Shown here: one piece after another, positions 1 through 6,779 of the stretch | Layout of the letters: each line of letters starts with the position of its first letter | Position numbering within the stretch: position 1 is the first letter of the stretch | Assembly (NCBI GenBank): GCA_002030045.1 | Contig: LQBI01000007.1 | Coordinates: forward strand, 1 to 64,000 | DNA from: Candidatus Aegiribacteria sp. MLS_C | Lineage (GTDB): Bacteria > Fermentibacterota > Fermentibacteria > Fermentibacterales > JCC-6 | DNA length: 64,000 nt | Reading direction: 5' to 3' | The notes under the pieces: model-generated | Database searches by the model: none | What the model was told of the DNA's origin: nothing | The model's input: only the letters and a program-made list of their open reading frames with translations | Translations under genes and position numbers: made by a program

Positions 1-76
<76 letters not shown>

Positions 77-185
77 GCCTGTCTGTACGAAGTCGAGGAG
101 CCGCCGCCTCAGCAGGCGGTCGGCAAGTGTGAGCATCCCCGCCGCACCCGTCACCACCGCCACCGTCTGCAGGACAGGGAGGTTT

Positions 186-235
186 GGAAGCATGGTGACG
201 GGGCAACTCACGGAAGACGCGGAATCGAGTTTCCT
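186..235 (+). repeat. 50-bp direct repeat, copy A
   Basis: This segment matches 1899-1948 over 50 ungapped bases with about four mismatches, in the same orientation. The two copies bracket the secreted-protein gene and the alcohol dehydrogenase pseudogene. No transposase or coding function is visible in either copy. Confidence 0.75.
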
Positions 236-320
236 ATTGTCACGGTCCTGAAGAATGCATGTGATTCCTTGCGGGAAAGTACGGATTTAGGGCGCAGGGG
301 CCGCGGGGCTGAAACCGAGG

Positions 321-343
321 AGCCCGGGCATGTTGCCCGGGCT
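321..343 (-). terminator. Terminator of the leftward secreted-protein gene
   Basis: A perfect 10-bp inverted repeat (AGCCCGGGCA / TGCCCGGGCT) with a 3-nt loop lies just downstream of the leftward gene ending at 377. The T-run after it is weak, so termination is inferred mainly from the stem and its place. Confidence 0.6.
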
Positions 344-376
344 CGGGTCTCAGAATGTTCCGGGAGGACCGTCAGG

Positions 377-1228
377 CTAGAACGTGGTCTTGATGGATCC
401 CCAGGTTTCCTGCTGCAGGGCTACGCTGATATCGAAGGACAGCTCGGATATCTTGTAGTTGTTGCCGGTATCGCGGTAGCTCCAGAAAATCGTGTCCGTG
501 TTCGAGCTGTAGGCGAGTCCGTAGGATGATGAGCACGGCAGGGGACACGGTGCCGAACCCAGGTAGGTGAGAGAAGCGCCGTCCCATACGTAGAACCAGA
601 CACTGTGGTCGCTATAGGTGGTTACCGCCACACCAACGTCACCCTCGTAGGGGAAGGTGGTAACGCCGCTGGGCTGGCCGGTGACCTCGGGAATGGCCAG
701 GTTGCTCTCGCCGACACCGGGCTGGAACCTCCAGAGTCCCCCTCCGGTACCGTTGGTGGTCCAGTAATCGGTTCCGTCGAAGTCCATGCCCCGGGCTCTG
801 TCGCCCGCCGGACTGGGATAGGTGCTCCAGTTCAATCCGAAGTCATCGGTATAGAACAGGCTGGTGCTGTTCCAATCCGATGTGTAGTATGTGTCGTCCG
901 CAAGGTCGTTGTTCCAGGCGACTCCGAAGCAGCTGCCATTTGCGGGGTCCAGCGGAAGACTTCCCAGAGGGTTGCCTGTGTAGGCATCGTAGGCCTGCAC
1001 TACCAGGTCCTCGTTGTTGGTCCCCAGAACGTAAGTGAAGGTGACATCCTCGATGATGTCCAGGCCCAGGGCCTTCGTGACCGGGTCGAAGGTGTTCTCC
1101 ACAGTCAGGGTTATTCCGTCGGTCCCATGGACCGGGCGGCTTTCCATCGGTGCGGAAGAACCGGTCTGCCCGTCCATTCCGGCGAATGCCAACACAGCAA
1201 AACATATCAGAGCGGCAAGATATCGCAT
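377..1228 (-). CDS. Secreted beta-propeller-like protein of unknown function
   Basis: The chosen ATG at 1228 gives about 283 residues and follows a clear TGGAGG site at 1234-1240; upstream in-frame ATGs would put extra residues before the signal peptide. The N-terminus (MRYLAALICFAVLAFAG) is a signal peptide, so the product is exported. The rest is rich in Trp, Tyr, Gly and Asn, with spaced GMDFDGTDYW / GLAYSSNTDTIFW segments that resemble blades of a beta-propeller similar to those in other exported proteins in this window. No catalytic motif is visible. A terminator hairpin follows at 321-343. The propeller fold is inferred from the repeat rhythm; the function is unknown. Confidence 0.7.
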   Translation of the reverse strand: MRYLAALICFAVLAFAGMDGQTGSSAPMESRPVHGTDGITLTVENTFDPVTKALGLDIIEDVTFTYVLGTNNEDLVVQAYDAYTGNPLGSLPLDPANGSCFGVAWNNDLADDTYYTSDWNSTSLFYTDDFGLNWSTYPSPAGDRARGMDFDGTDYWTTNGTGGGLWRFQPGVGESNLAIPEVTGQPSGVTTFPYEGDVGVAVTTYSDHSVWFYVWDGASLTYLGSAPCPLPCSSSYGLAYSSNTDTIFWSYRDTGNNYKISELSFDISVALQQETWGSIKTTF

Positions 1229-1355
1229 TTTTTTCCTCCATCTGTCTTGTTTCAATAACATCATAATTCTAATCCCTGCGAAGCGCAGTGTCAAAAAGCC
1301 GGAAACAGGATGCAGCTGCATTCAGCGGCTCCAGCCGGAGTGCAGGGACAGGAAT

Positions 1356-1690
1356 TCAAGTCATCTTCAGTACCTTTGCCCCCCTGGTACCCCCCCGACC
1401 GGAGCAGAACCAGGGCCCGGTCGGCGTCCTCCAGCGCATACTCCGTCACCTCCGGCTGAATGCGCAACTCTCCGGAAAGCTCCAGGAACTCCGATATGTC
1501 CCGGAGGCTTACGTTTGCCACGCTCCTGATATCCTTCTACATTCACGGGTGGCGTGTGTAATCCAGCTCCAGAAGGTATTGACTGTCCAAGTTCTCCTTG
1601 CGGATCGCGTTCATTACAAGCTGCCCCCGGCGTGAGGCTGTTCATGGCCTCCGCCACTGCCTGTGGAACTCGCCTGTGAACCATGCGCGG
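1356..1690 (-). pseudogene. Decayed zinc-dependent alcohol dehydrogenase (3' part)
   Basis: Reading leftward and joining frames gives a recognisable C-terminus of a zinc-binding alcohol dehydrogenase: AMNSLTPGA, then MNAIRKENLDSQYLLELDYT, then VANVSLRDISEFLELSGEL, then GAKVLKMT and a stop at 1356-1358. At least four lesions break it: a one-base shift near 1618, a TGA (1543 region) and a TAG (1537 region) where the family has Trp-Met-Glu, and a shift in a seven-C tract at 1391-1397. The last could be a sequencing error; the nonsense codons are less easily explained so. The N-terminal Zn and NAD domains are not recognisable upstream. Family assignment rests on memory of this C-terminal block. 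Confidence 0.65.
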
Positions 1691-1898
1691 ACTACGTTCC
1701 CTGGAGAGGCAACGTGCCGGAGGTGGAAATCGGATTAATCCGGTATCAACCAATGGGAATAGGTATGCTTCTGCGGCATGGTCATGGATAATACTGGGAT
1801 CCAACTCTGCCTGACCGGTCGTTTCCGTTTCCGTATTCTGCGATCAAGCACCGGAATCGGTCAGAATAGGTGAGCGTGCGATCACGAAGCATGGTGAC

Positions 1899-1948
1899 GG
1901 AAGCATGGTGACGGAGCAACTCACGGAAGGCGTGGAATCCAGTTTCCT
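1899..1948 (+). repeat. 50-bp direct repeat, copy B
   Basis: Second copy of the repeat at 186-235, same orientation, about 46 of 50 bases identical. Its first 14 bases are themselves tandemly duplicated (1885-1898 and 1900-1913), suggesting slippage or an insertion junction. Confidence 0.75.
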
Positions 1949-1999
1949 GTCGATTTGCCCGAACATGCTGGAGAGACCTGGCGGAAGCGGCGCGAAATA

Positions 2000-2638
2000 C
2001 TAGAGAAGCTCCTCTATTTCGGCGGCGCGTTTCCTGACCATGTTTCCGGGAGCCATCACGAACAGGCACTGGTCGTCCCCCATTGCCCGGCAGCGGATCT
2101 CCTTCGCCTCCAGCTTGAGCCCGAAAGCCTCACCGCACCACCCGGCGGAGTAGCCTGCATTCATGTGGTCAACGGGTTTGTCCGTCTCTATACCGGCGTT
2201 GATGAACGCCTGGGCCTCGTAGCTGTTGGGGTGGTCGTACACCAGGATGAAACTGTCATCGGGGGCCGGCTTGCTCTGAGGGAGGATCTTTACCTTGGCG
2301 TATCCACCCATGGCGAAGGAGACCGGTCCGAGGGCAAGCCTGAGGGCGGGGTCCTCTATACCCAGTTTGCCGAACATGTACCTGGCGTCGGCGCTGCCGC
2401 AGGCCTTGCCGAACTGGTAGATGATGGTAGGCGTGCTGGCCCCCAGAACCTTCTCCAGCTGCCTTCGCAGCGCCACGGCCATGGAATCCCCCCTGTACAT
2501 GACGTAACGCTCGTCGCTTACGGTGATGGATCCCTGCTCGCTGTTTATCCTCATGTTCTGGAATACCGGTTCAAGTATCTTCTCAGCCTGTTCGAAAAGA
2601 CCCGCGAAGGGCTCCGGACACTCAACGTACTTGGGCAT
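2000..2638 (-). CDS. V4R-domain small-molecule-sensing protein
   Basis: About 212 residues, starting at the ATG at 2638 with GGAAGG eight bases upstream; the TTG two codons earlier is less likely. The C-terminal half has the features of the V4R (vinyl-4-reductase) domain found in XylR/DmpR-type sensors and some bacteriochlorophyll enzymes: an NAGYSAGWCGEAFG block around residues 165-180, then a short EIRCRAMGDDQCLFVMA segment with the paired Cys typical of the family. The N-terminal region resembles the XylR N-terminal ligand-binding part. There is no AAA+ or DNA-binding domain, so it is a stand-alone sensor or ligand carrier rather than a complete activator. A good promoter lies at 2708-2735. 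Ligand unknown. Confidence 0.75.
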   Translation of the reverse strand: MPKYVECPEPFAGLFEQAEKILEPVFQNMRINSEQGSITVSDERYVMYRGDSMAVALRRQLEKVLGASTPTIIYQFGKACGSADARYMFGKLGIEDPALRLALGPVSFAMGGYAKVKILPQSKPAPDDSFILVYDHPNSYEAQAFINAGIETDKPVDHMNAGYSAGWCGEAFGLKLEAKEIRCRAMGDDQCLFVMAPGNMVRKRAAEIEELL

Positions 2639-2707
2639 TTGCAAATCCTTCCCAGTGGTTTGCGGTGAGTCTCAATAAACCGAGATCCTTATGCTTAGAC
2701 TGCCTGA

Positions 2708-2735
2708 ATGATATACAATCACGGCCCGATTGCAA
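2708..2735 (-). promoter_or_regulatory. Promoter of the V4R gene
   Basis: On the minus strand TTGCAA (2735-2730) and TATCAT (2713-2708) are separated by 16 bases and point into the V4R gene about 70 bases downstream. The hexamers fit a vegetative sigma-70-type promoter. Confidence 0.55.
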
Positions 2736-2738
2736 GTG

Positions 2739-3328
2739 GAATGAAGTGCCGGCGGCCTTGCCGCCCTGCCACGAAGGTAAGCAACCGCCATTCGAGAAGC
2801 TCTTCCGCGGCGAGTATCCCGCCGGCAGGCCGGACCGCCTCCCGGAGAAGGACAACATGACTGTCAGGTGTCAAGGGACATCCATTTCCCCGCACAACAC
2901 GGACGGTCCCCTTTGTTCCATGATGTGCTTTCAAATGGATCGTTTTTTTCTAGAAACAGATATGACAACAGCTTAACCCGCATGAAAGGTGGGGCGCCTC
3001 ACCCTGAATCGCTCAACTCAGGCAGGATATATCTGAGCGGACGATGCCGTAAACAATACCTCGGGGAACGGAGCCTCCTGCTATGGAGCGGTGGAGGTTA
3101 TCGTAAGAGCAGTCGGCACGGGTCCGGTCAGGCCGGGCGGGAACTCCACAGGACCGGCAGTAGCTGTATCATGTCTGGCCGGCACTTCCTGCCGGGGGTA
3201 TGGTATGAACGTCCGGGTTTCCGCGATCACGGAGTGTTTTTCAGGTTCGAGGCACTATCTGATCCGATCACCCGCACGGATCCGAATGCAGAAACCGGGG
3301 AGCGCCGGCCGCTCTCCTGTGGGAAGGG
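2739..3328. other. Gene-free region before the antiporter
   Basis: About 590 bases without a credible gene. It holds the first copy of a 282-bp diverged repeat (3032-3313) that runs up to the antiporter start. Several open frames cross the region but lack ribosome binding sites or family resemblance. Confidence 0.55.
3032..3313 (+). repeat. 282-bp diverged repeat, copy 1
   Basis: Collinear with 10932-11213, offset by exactly 7,900 bases at both ends. Conserved blocks include TCTGAGC-GACGATGC at the left end, GCCGGGGGTATGGT and TTCCGCGATC in the middle, and ACCGGGGAGCGCCGGC at the right end, with roughly 70 percent identity over the last 130 bases and small balanced gaps elsewhere. No protein reading frame is shared between copies, so it behaves as non-coding. 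Confidence 0.6.
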
Positions 3329-5794
3329 ATGAGGATGCACCTGGATATCCACGATCCGGTCTTCACCTTCGCCGTGGCGCTTTCCGCGGTGCTGCTGGTG
3401 CCGATGCTCTTCAGAAGGTTCAGGCTCCCGGATATTGTGGGACTCATAACGGCCGGCATAGTCCTCGGTCCCCACGCCACGGGACTGATACACAGCGACA
3501 GCTTCGTCCAGCCATTCGGACAGGTGGGACTTCTCTACCTTATGTTTCTGGCGGGCCTGGAGATAGACATGCACCGCTTCCGCAGGGAGAAGCGGAACAG
3601 CCTGGTCTTCGGAGGAATAACGTTCCTGGTCCCGATGGTCGTCGGCGTCTCCGGTGCCCTGCTCATGCTGGGAATGGACTGGGCGGCAGCCCTGCTGCTG
3701 GCCAGCATGTTCGCCTCGCACACGCTGCTCCCCTATCCCATCGTCCAGAAGCTGGGACTGGTGAAGGCAAGGTCCGTAACCACCGCGGTTGGGGGCACGG
3801 TGCTGACCGACACCCTGGCGCTGCTGGTGCTGGCGGTGGTGGCCGAATCGGCGGGAGGGGACCTTTCCACAGGCTTCTGGGTGAGGCTTTGGGTACTCCT
3901 TGCGGTGTACGTCGCCGTCGCATTCCTGACCATACCGGCTCTGGGAAGATGGTTCTTCAGGCGATTCTCCTACGAATCGATGCCGGGTTTCCTGTTCGTC
4001 ATCGTGATCGCCTACTCATTCGCCGCCCTGGCGCCCCTTGCCGGCCTGGAGCCCATCATCGGCGCCTTCCTCTCCGGACTGGCCCTGAACCTCCTCATTC
4101 CCGAGAGGAGCAGGCTGATGATAAGGCTGGGTTTTGTCGGGGAGTCCTTCTTCATACCCCTCTTCCTGATATCCGTGGGCCTGATGGTCAACGTATCCAC
4201 CCTCCTGGATTCGGGAAGGGTATGGGTGCTGCTGGTGTTCATGGTGACCGGAGCCTATATGGCCAAGTACCTTGCGGCCAGGCTGGCCGGCAGGCTGCTG
4301 GGGTTCAGTTCCAGCGAGACGGGGCTCCTCTTCGGCCTGAGCGTCAACCAGACCGCCGCCACCCTGGCGGCTGTAGTGGTTGGCGTCAACCTGGGCATCT
4401 TCTCCGAGGACGTGCTGAACGGAACCATCCTGATGATACTGGCCACCTGTGCCATGGGTCCGATAATCACCGACAGGCACGGCAGAGCACTGGCCATGGA
4501 GGGCAGAGAGGAGCCCCTGTCAAGCTCCGGGGCACCGGAGAGAGTTATGATACCGGTCAGCTCGGCGGACCAGATCGAACCGCTGATGTCCCTTGCGGTA
4601 CTGGTACGAAACCCGGAAGCAGGACAGGACCTCTACCCGACGATGATAGTGGGAAGCTCGGATGACAGCGAGGAGATGCTGGCCGAGGCCGAGAGGATAC
4701 TGGCCGGGGCGGTCGTGATGGCGGTGGAGGCGGATGTGGGGGTCCGGCCCGTGACTCGCCTGGCAGGAGCCACCCTGGAGGGGCTGATGGCCGCGGCCAG
4801 GGATTCACGGATATCAACCATCATCCTCGACGAGGACTACGCAATGGAGCGGGACCCTGCCAACCTGCCCGTGCTTGTCGCGGATGCGGACAGACAGATG
4901 GTCCTTAGAGCAATGAACCTCGGAAGTCTCAACACCGCTGCAAGGATGCTGGTGGCGGTTCCTCCCCTCATGGAGAAGCAGTCCGGCTTTGCTCAGGCCT
5001 GGGAGGCGGTGAGCAGGCTTGCGCTGCAGACAGGCGCACATCCTCTCATCATTGGAGAGGAGGCCACTTTGCTCTCAATGAGGAGGCTCCTTGGAAGGAG
5101 CGACGGCCTGCTGTCCAGGGCGGATACCGCCTACCTTGAAGACTGGCACGGAGCTGCCGACATGCTGTTCTCGCTCTACGGGATGGACGATCTTCTCGTG
5201 ATAATGGCGGCCAGGACCGGCAGACTGGCCTGGCAGCCGTCCCAGGAGAGGATGATTGGACAGCTGGAACGAAAACTGAAAGCTCTGCAGCTCATAGTTC
5301 TCCATCCGCCGGAAATGAAATGGGAGACTGCGGAAGCCGAATCCAGGCCGGCGGTGGATTTCAGGGAGATCTTCCCGCCGGGGAGGGTCCTCCTCCACAT
5401 GACAGAGACCGACGGGGAGGAAGCCCTGCGCATCCTGATAAAAAAAGGTTACGGTCAGGACGAGGCTCTTGAGGAGGAGTGTCTGAGGCAGCTGAGGGAA
5501 TCGCCGTTGTGGCTTTCCGGGGACTGCGTCATGGTGCATACTCACGAGGCGGGTCCCCCCGCACCCATGGCCCTGCTCGCGACGGCGCGGAATGGCTTCG
5601 ACCTGAACGGAAGAACCGCCAGGATACTGCTGCTTCTGCTGGGTACCCCCGGCGAGACCCCGGAGGAGCATCTGGGCAGGCTGGCGGTGGTAGCTGGAAT
5701 GCTGCACGGGAAGGAGACCGCTTCCGCCGTGGTGGAAACTTCGGATTACGACACCCTTTCACGGATGCTGTCGGATAATACGGACGGGGGGTGA
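3329..5794 (+). CDS. CPA2-family cation:proton antiporter with long regulatory tail
   Basis: 821 residues; ATG at 3329, or ATG at 3335 which is better placed behind AGGGATGAGG. The first ~390 residues form about 12 membrane segments of a KefB/GerN-type Na+(K+)/H+ exchanger, with the family-typical RLPDIVGLITAGIVLGP near the start, a loop around GLEPIIGAFLSGLALN, and FGLSVNQTAATLA. The last ~430 residues are soluble and acidic, with no TrkA-N nucleotide-binding Rossmann motif that I can see; they look like two weakly conserved universal-stress-protein-like modules. The likely role is monovalent cation efflux against protons at the inner membrane. It stands alone, with the repeat copy immediately upstream and an arsC remnant on the other strand just downstream. 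Confidence 0.85.
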   Translation: MRMHLDIHDPVFTFAVALSAVLLVPMLFRRFRLPDIVGLITAGIVLGPHATGLIHSDSFVQPFGQVGLLYLMFLAGLEIDMHRFRREKRNSLVFGGITFLVPMVVGVSGALLMLGMDWAAALLLASMFASHTLLPYPIVQKLGLVKARSVTTAVGGTVLTDTLALLVLAVVAESAGGDLSTGFWVRLWVLLAVYVAVAFLTIPALGRWFFRRFSYESMPGFLFVIVIAYSFAALAPLAGLEPIIGAFLSGLALNLLIPERSRLMIRLGFVGESFFIPLFLISVGLMVNVSTLLDSGRVWVLLVFMVTGAYMAKYLAARLAGRLLGFSSSETGLLFGLSVNQTAATLAAVVVGVNLGIFSEDVLNGTILMILATCAMGPIITDRHGRALAMEGREEPLSSSGAPERVMIPVSSADQIEPLMSLAVLVRNPEAGQDLYPTMIVGSSDDSEEMLAEAERILAGAVVMAVEADVGVRPVTRLAGATLEGLMAAARDSRISTIILDEDYAMERDPANLPVLVADADRQMVLRAMNLGSLNTAARMLVAVPPLMEKQSGFAQAWEAVSRLALQTGAHPLIIGEEATLLSMRRLLGRSDGLLSRADTAYLEDWHGAADMLFSLYGMDDLLVIMAARTGRLAWQPSQERMIGQLERKLKALQLIVLHPPEMKWETAEAESRPAVDFREIFPPGRVLLHMTETDGEEALRILIKKGYGQDEALEEECLRQLRESPLWLSGDCVMVHTHEAGPPAPMALLATARNGFDLNGRTARILLLLLGTPGETPEEHLGRLAVVAGMLHGKETASAVVETSDYDTLSRMLSDNTDGG

Positions 5795-5807
5795 CCCCGG
5801 GACCGTG

Positions 5808-5949
5808 TGGCCCATGGCCTCCAGGTCCGGCCCTGTGCTGAAAACCTCGAAGCTGTCGCCGCCGTGCTCCCTGATGAAAGCCTCCGCCATCTTACAGCGG
5901 ACGGAATCTCCGTACAGAGAAGACCACCCTCGTCCCGTCCATGTGACAT
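5808..5949 (-). pseudogene. Truncated arsenate reductase (arsC) remnant
   Basis: Read leftward from the ATG near 5926, this matches the intact arsC at 15079-15516: MDGTRVVF, CT, then after a frameshift DSVRCKMAEAFIREHGGDS, FEVFST, then a jump across about two dozen residues to DLEAMGH. The catalytic CTGNSAR loop is disrupted and the C-terminal half is missing. The sequence just upstream (GGAAGGATGTCACATG) also matches the intact copy's ribosome binding site. An RRM gene lies on the same side of both copies, so this looks like the decayed half of an arsC-RRM duplication. Confidence 0.8.
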
Positions 5950-6091
5950 CCTTCCCGTGGAGTCGTTCGAAGCGCCAGGACAGGTGTTCCGTGATGACCT
6001 ATCTATTAGGCGGTCAGCTCAGCGGGGAGCTGTCGCGCGCCGCTCATCGCGCACCGACGGTGAAGGGCAGGGAGGAGGAGGGAAACAGGAA

Positions 6092-6115
6092 GGGGGAGAC
6101 ACGGATGCCTCCCCC
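6092..6115 (-). terminator. Terminator after RRM gene 1
   Basis: GGGGGAG (6092-6098) pairs with CTCCCCC (6109-6115) around a 10-base loop, 25 bases beyond the stop of the leftward RRM gene. The same stem sequence recurs after the other two RRM genes. Confidence 0.7.
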
Positions 6116-6139
6116 TCGATCTACCGGGAAATGACTTTG

Positions 6140-6400
6140 TCAGTCTCTCTTCGGCTTGTCGTTGGCGAAATCGACCCTGACCTGACGGCCGTCGAGTTCC
6201 TGTCCGTCCATGCCGTTCTTGGCAGCCCTGGCTGCCTCCTCGGTCTGGAAAGTCACGAAACCGAACCCTCTCGAGCGGCCCGAGTCCCTTTCGGCGACCA
6301 CTTTGGCCTCTTCAACGGTACCGTACTCCGAGAAAGCCTTTTTGAGGCTCTCGTCGTTCGTGTCCCAGGTCAACCCTCCAACAAACAGCTTCTTACCCAT
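6140..6400 (-). CDS. RRM RNA-binding protein 1 (cold-shock/Rbp type)
   Basis: 86 residues forming one RNA recognition motif: RNP2 is KLFVGGLTW at residues 3-11 and RNP1 is RGFGFVTF at about 45-52, with the aromatic residues that stack on RNA intact, and a short basic tail (NDKPKRD). Such single-RRM proteins in cyanobacteria and other bacteria bind U/A-rich RNA and are often cold-induced. The ATG follows AGGAG five bases upstream. It is one of three paralogues here (others at 14288 and 15721), all leftward, each with the same promoter, long leader and hairpin terminator. The likely role is cytoplasmic RNA chaperone; autoregulation through the leader is an inference. Confidence 0.92.
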   Translation of the reverse strand: MGKKLFVGGLTWDTNDESLKKAFSEYGTVEEAKVVAERDSGRSRGFGFVTFQTEEAARAAKNGMDGQELDGRQVRVDFANDKPKRD

Positions 6401-6653
6401 TCGAACTCCTGTTCACGGGACTTCCGTCCCGCCGTACCAGACGGCCTTCTGCCGCCTTTGCCCCTCAAGCAGGGGCGCGCTAACCGGGATGCGGCCCGGA
6501 ACCGTGCTGCCTACAGCAGCAATCCTTTGTGAAGCAAGCTATTCTTCGCTTATGCAGTGGCAGTTCCTGAATTAATGAGATTTGATATGCTCAGAAAAGG
6601 GGAAACTTCCTTGAAGCACAAGAATTGTTTAAAATAACCATCTTTCACATTAC
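6401..6653 (-). ncRNA. Conserved structured 5' leader of RRM gene 1
   Basis: About 250 transcribed bases precede the ATG. In RNA sense it contains, in order: a conserved GTGAAAGATGGTTATTT near the start, an A/U-rich middle with CTCATTAATTC, a GCTGCTG...CAGCACGG block, a CCGGG-loop-CCCGG hairpin, a GCCCC-TGCTTGA-GGGGC hairpin, and GGGAC-GGAA-GTCCC just before AACAGGAGTTCGAATG. The same order is found upstream of the other two RRM genes, with changes that keep most stems. I take it as a cis-regulatory RNA element. Confidence 0.75.
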
Positions 6654-6659
6654 TTGAGC

Positions 6660-6687
6660 AATATACTCCTAGGATTCTCATTGGCAA
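6660..6687 (-). promoter_or_regulatory. Promoter of RRM gene 1
   Basis: TTGCCA (6687-6682) and TATATT (6665-6660) with 16-bp spacing on the minus strand. The same hexamers and spacing occur at the other two RRM genes. The predicted start of transcription is near 6653. Confidence 0.75.
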
Positions 6688-6779
6688 GCCCCGGCACGAA
6701 CGTCGGGAAGCACCGCCGTGATCCACCGGCGGCGGTACCACCTCAGGGCAGCTTCAGGTATGTACTGACTGCATGGTCC

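Larger units (their letters stand above)
77..376. other. Gene-free stretch at contig end
   Basis: No convincing coding region. It contains the first copy of a 50-bp direct repeat (186-235) and the terminator of the leftward secreted-protein gene (321-343). Open frames here lack a ribosome binding site and recognisable sequence. Confidence 0.6.

Noticed and set aside
3091-4665. 524-residue rightward frame overlapping the antiporter
   Set aside because: It begins in the non-coding repeat and runs in another frame through the membrane domain of the antiporter; composition is Gly/Arg/Pro-rich, with no recognisable motif.
6401-6653. Known guanidine or c-di-GMP riboswitch upstream of RRM genes
   Set aside because: A short ACGG near the ribosome site recalls guanidine-II hairpins, but the stem there closes as GGGAC/GTCCC with a GGAA loop, and the conserved cores of the riboswitches I know are missing.
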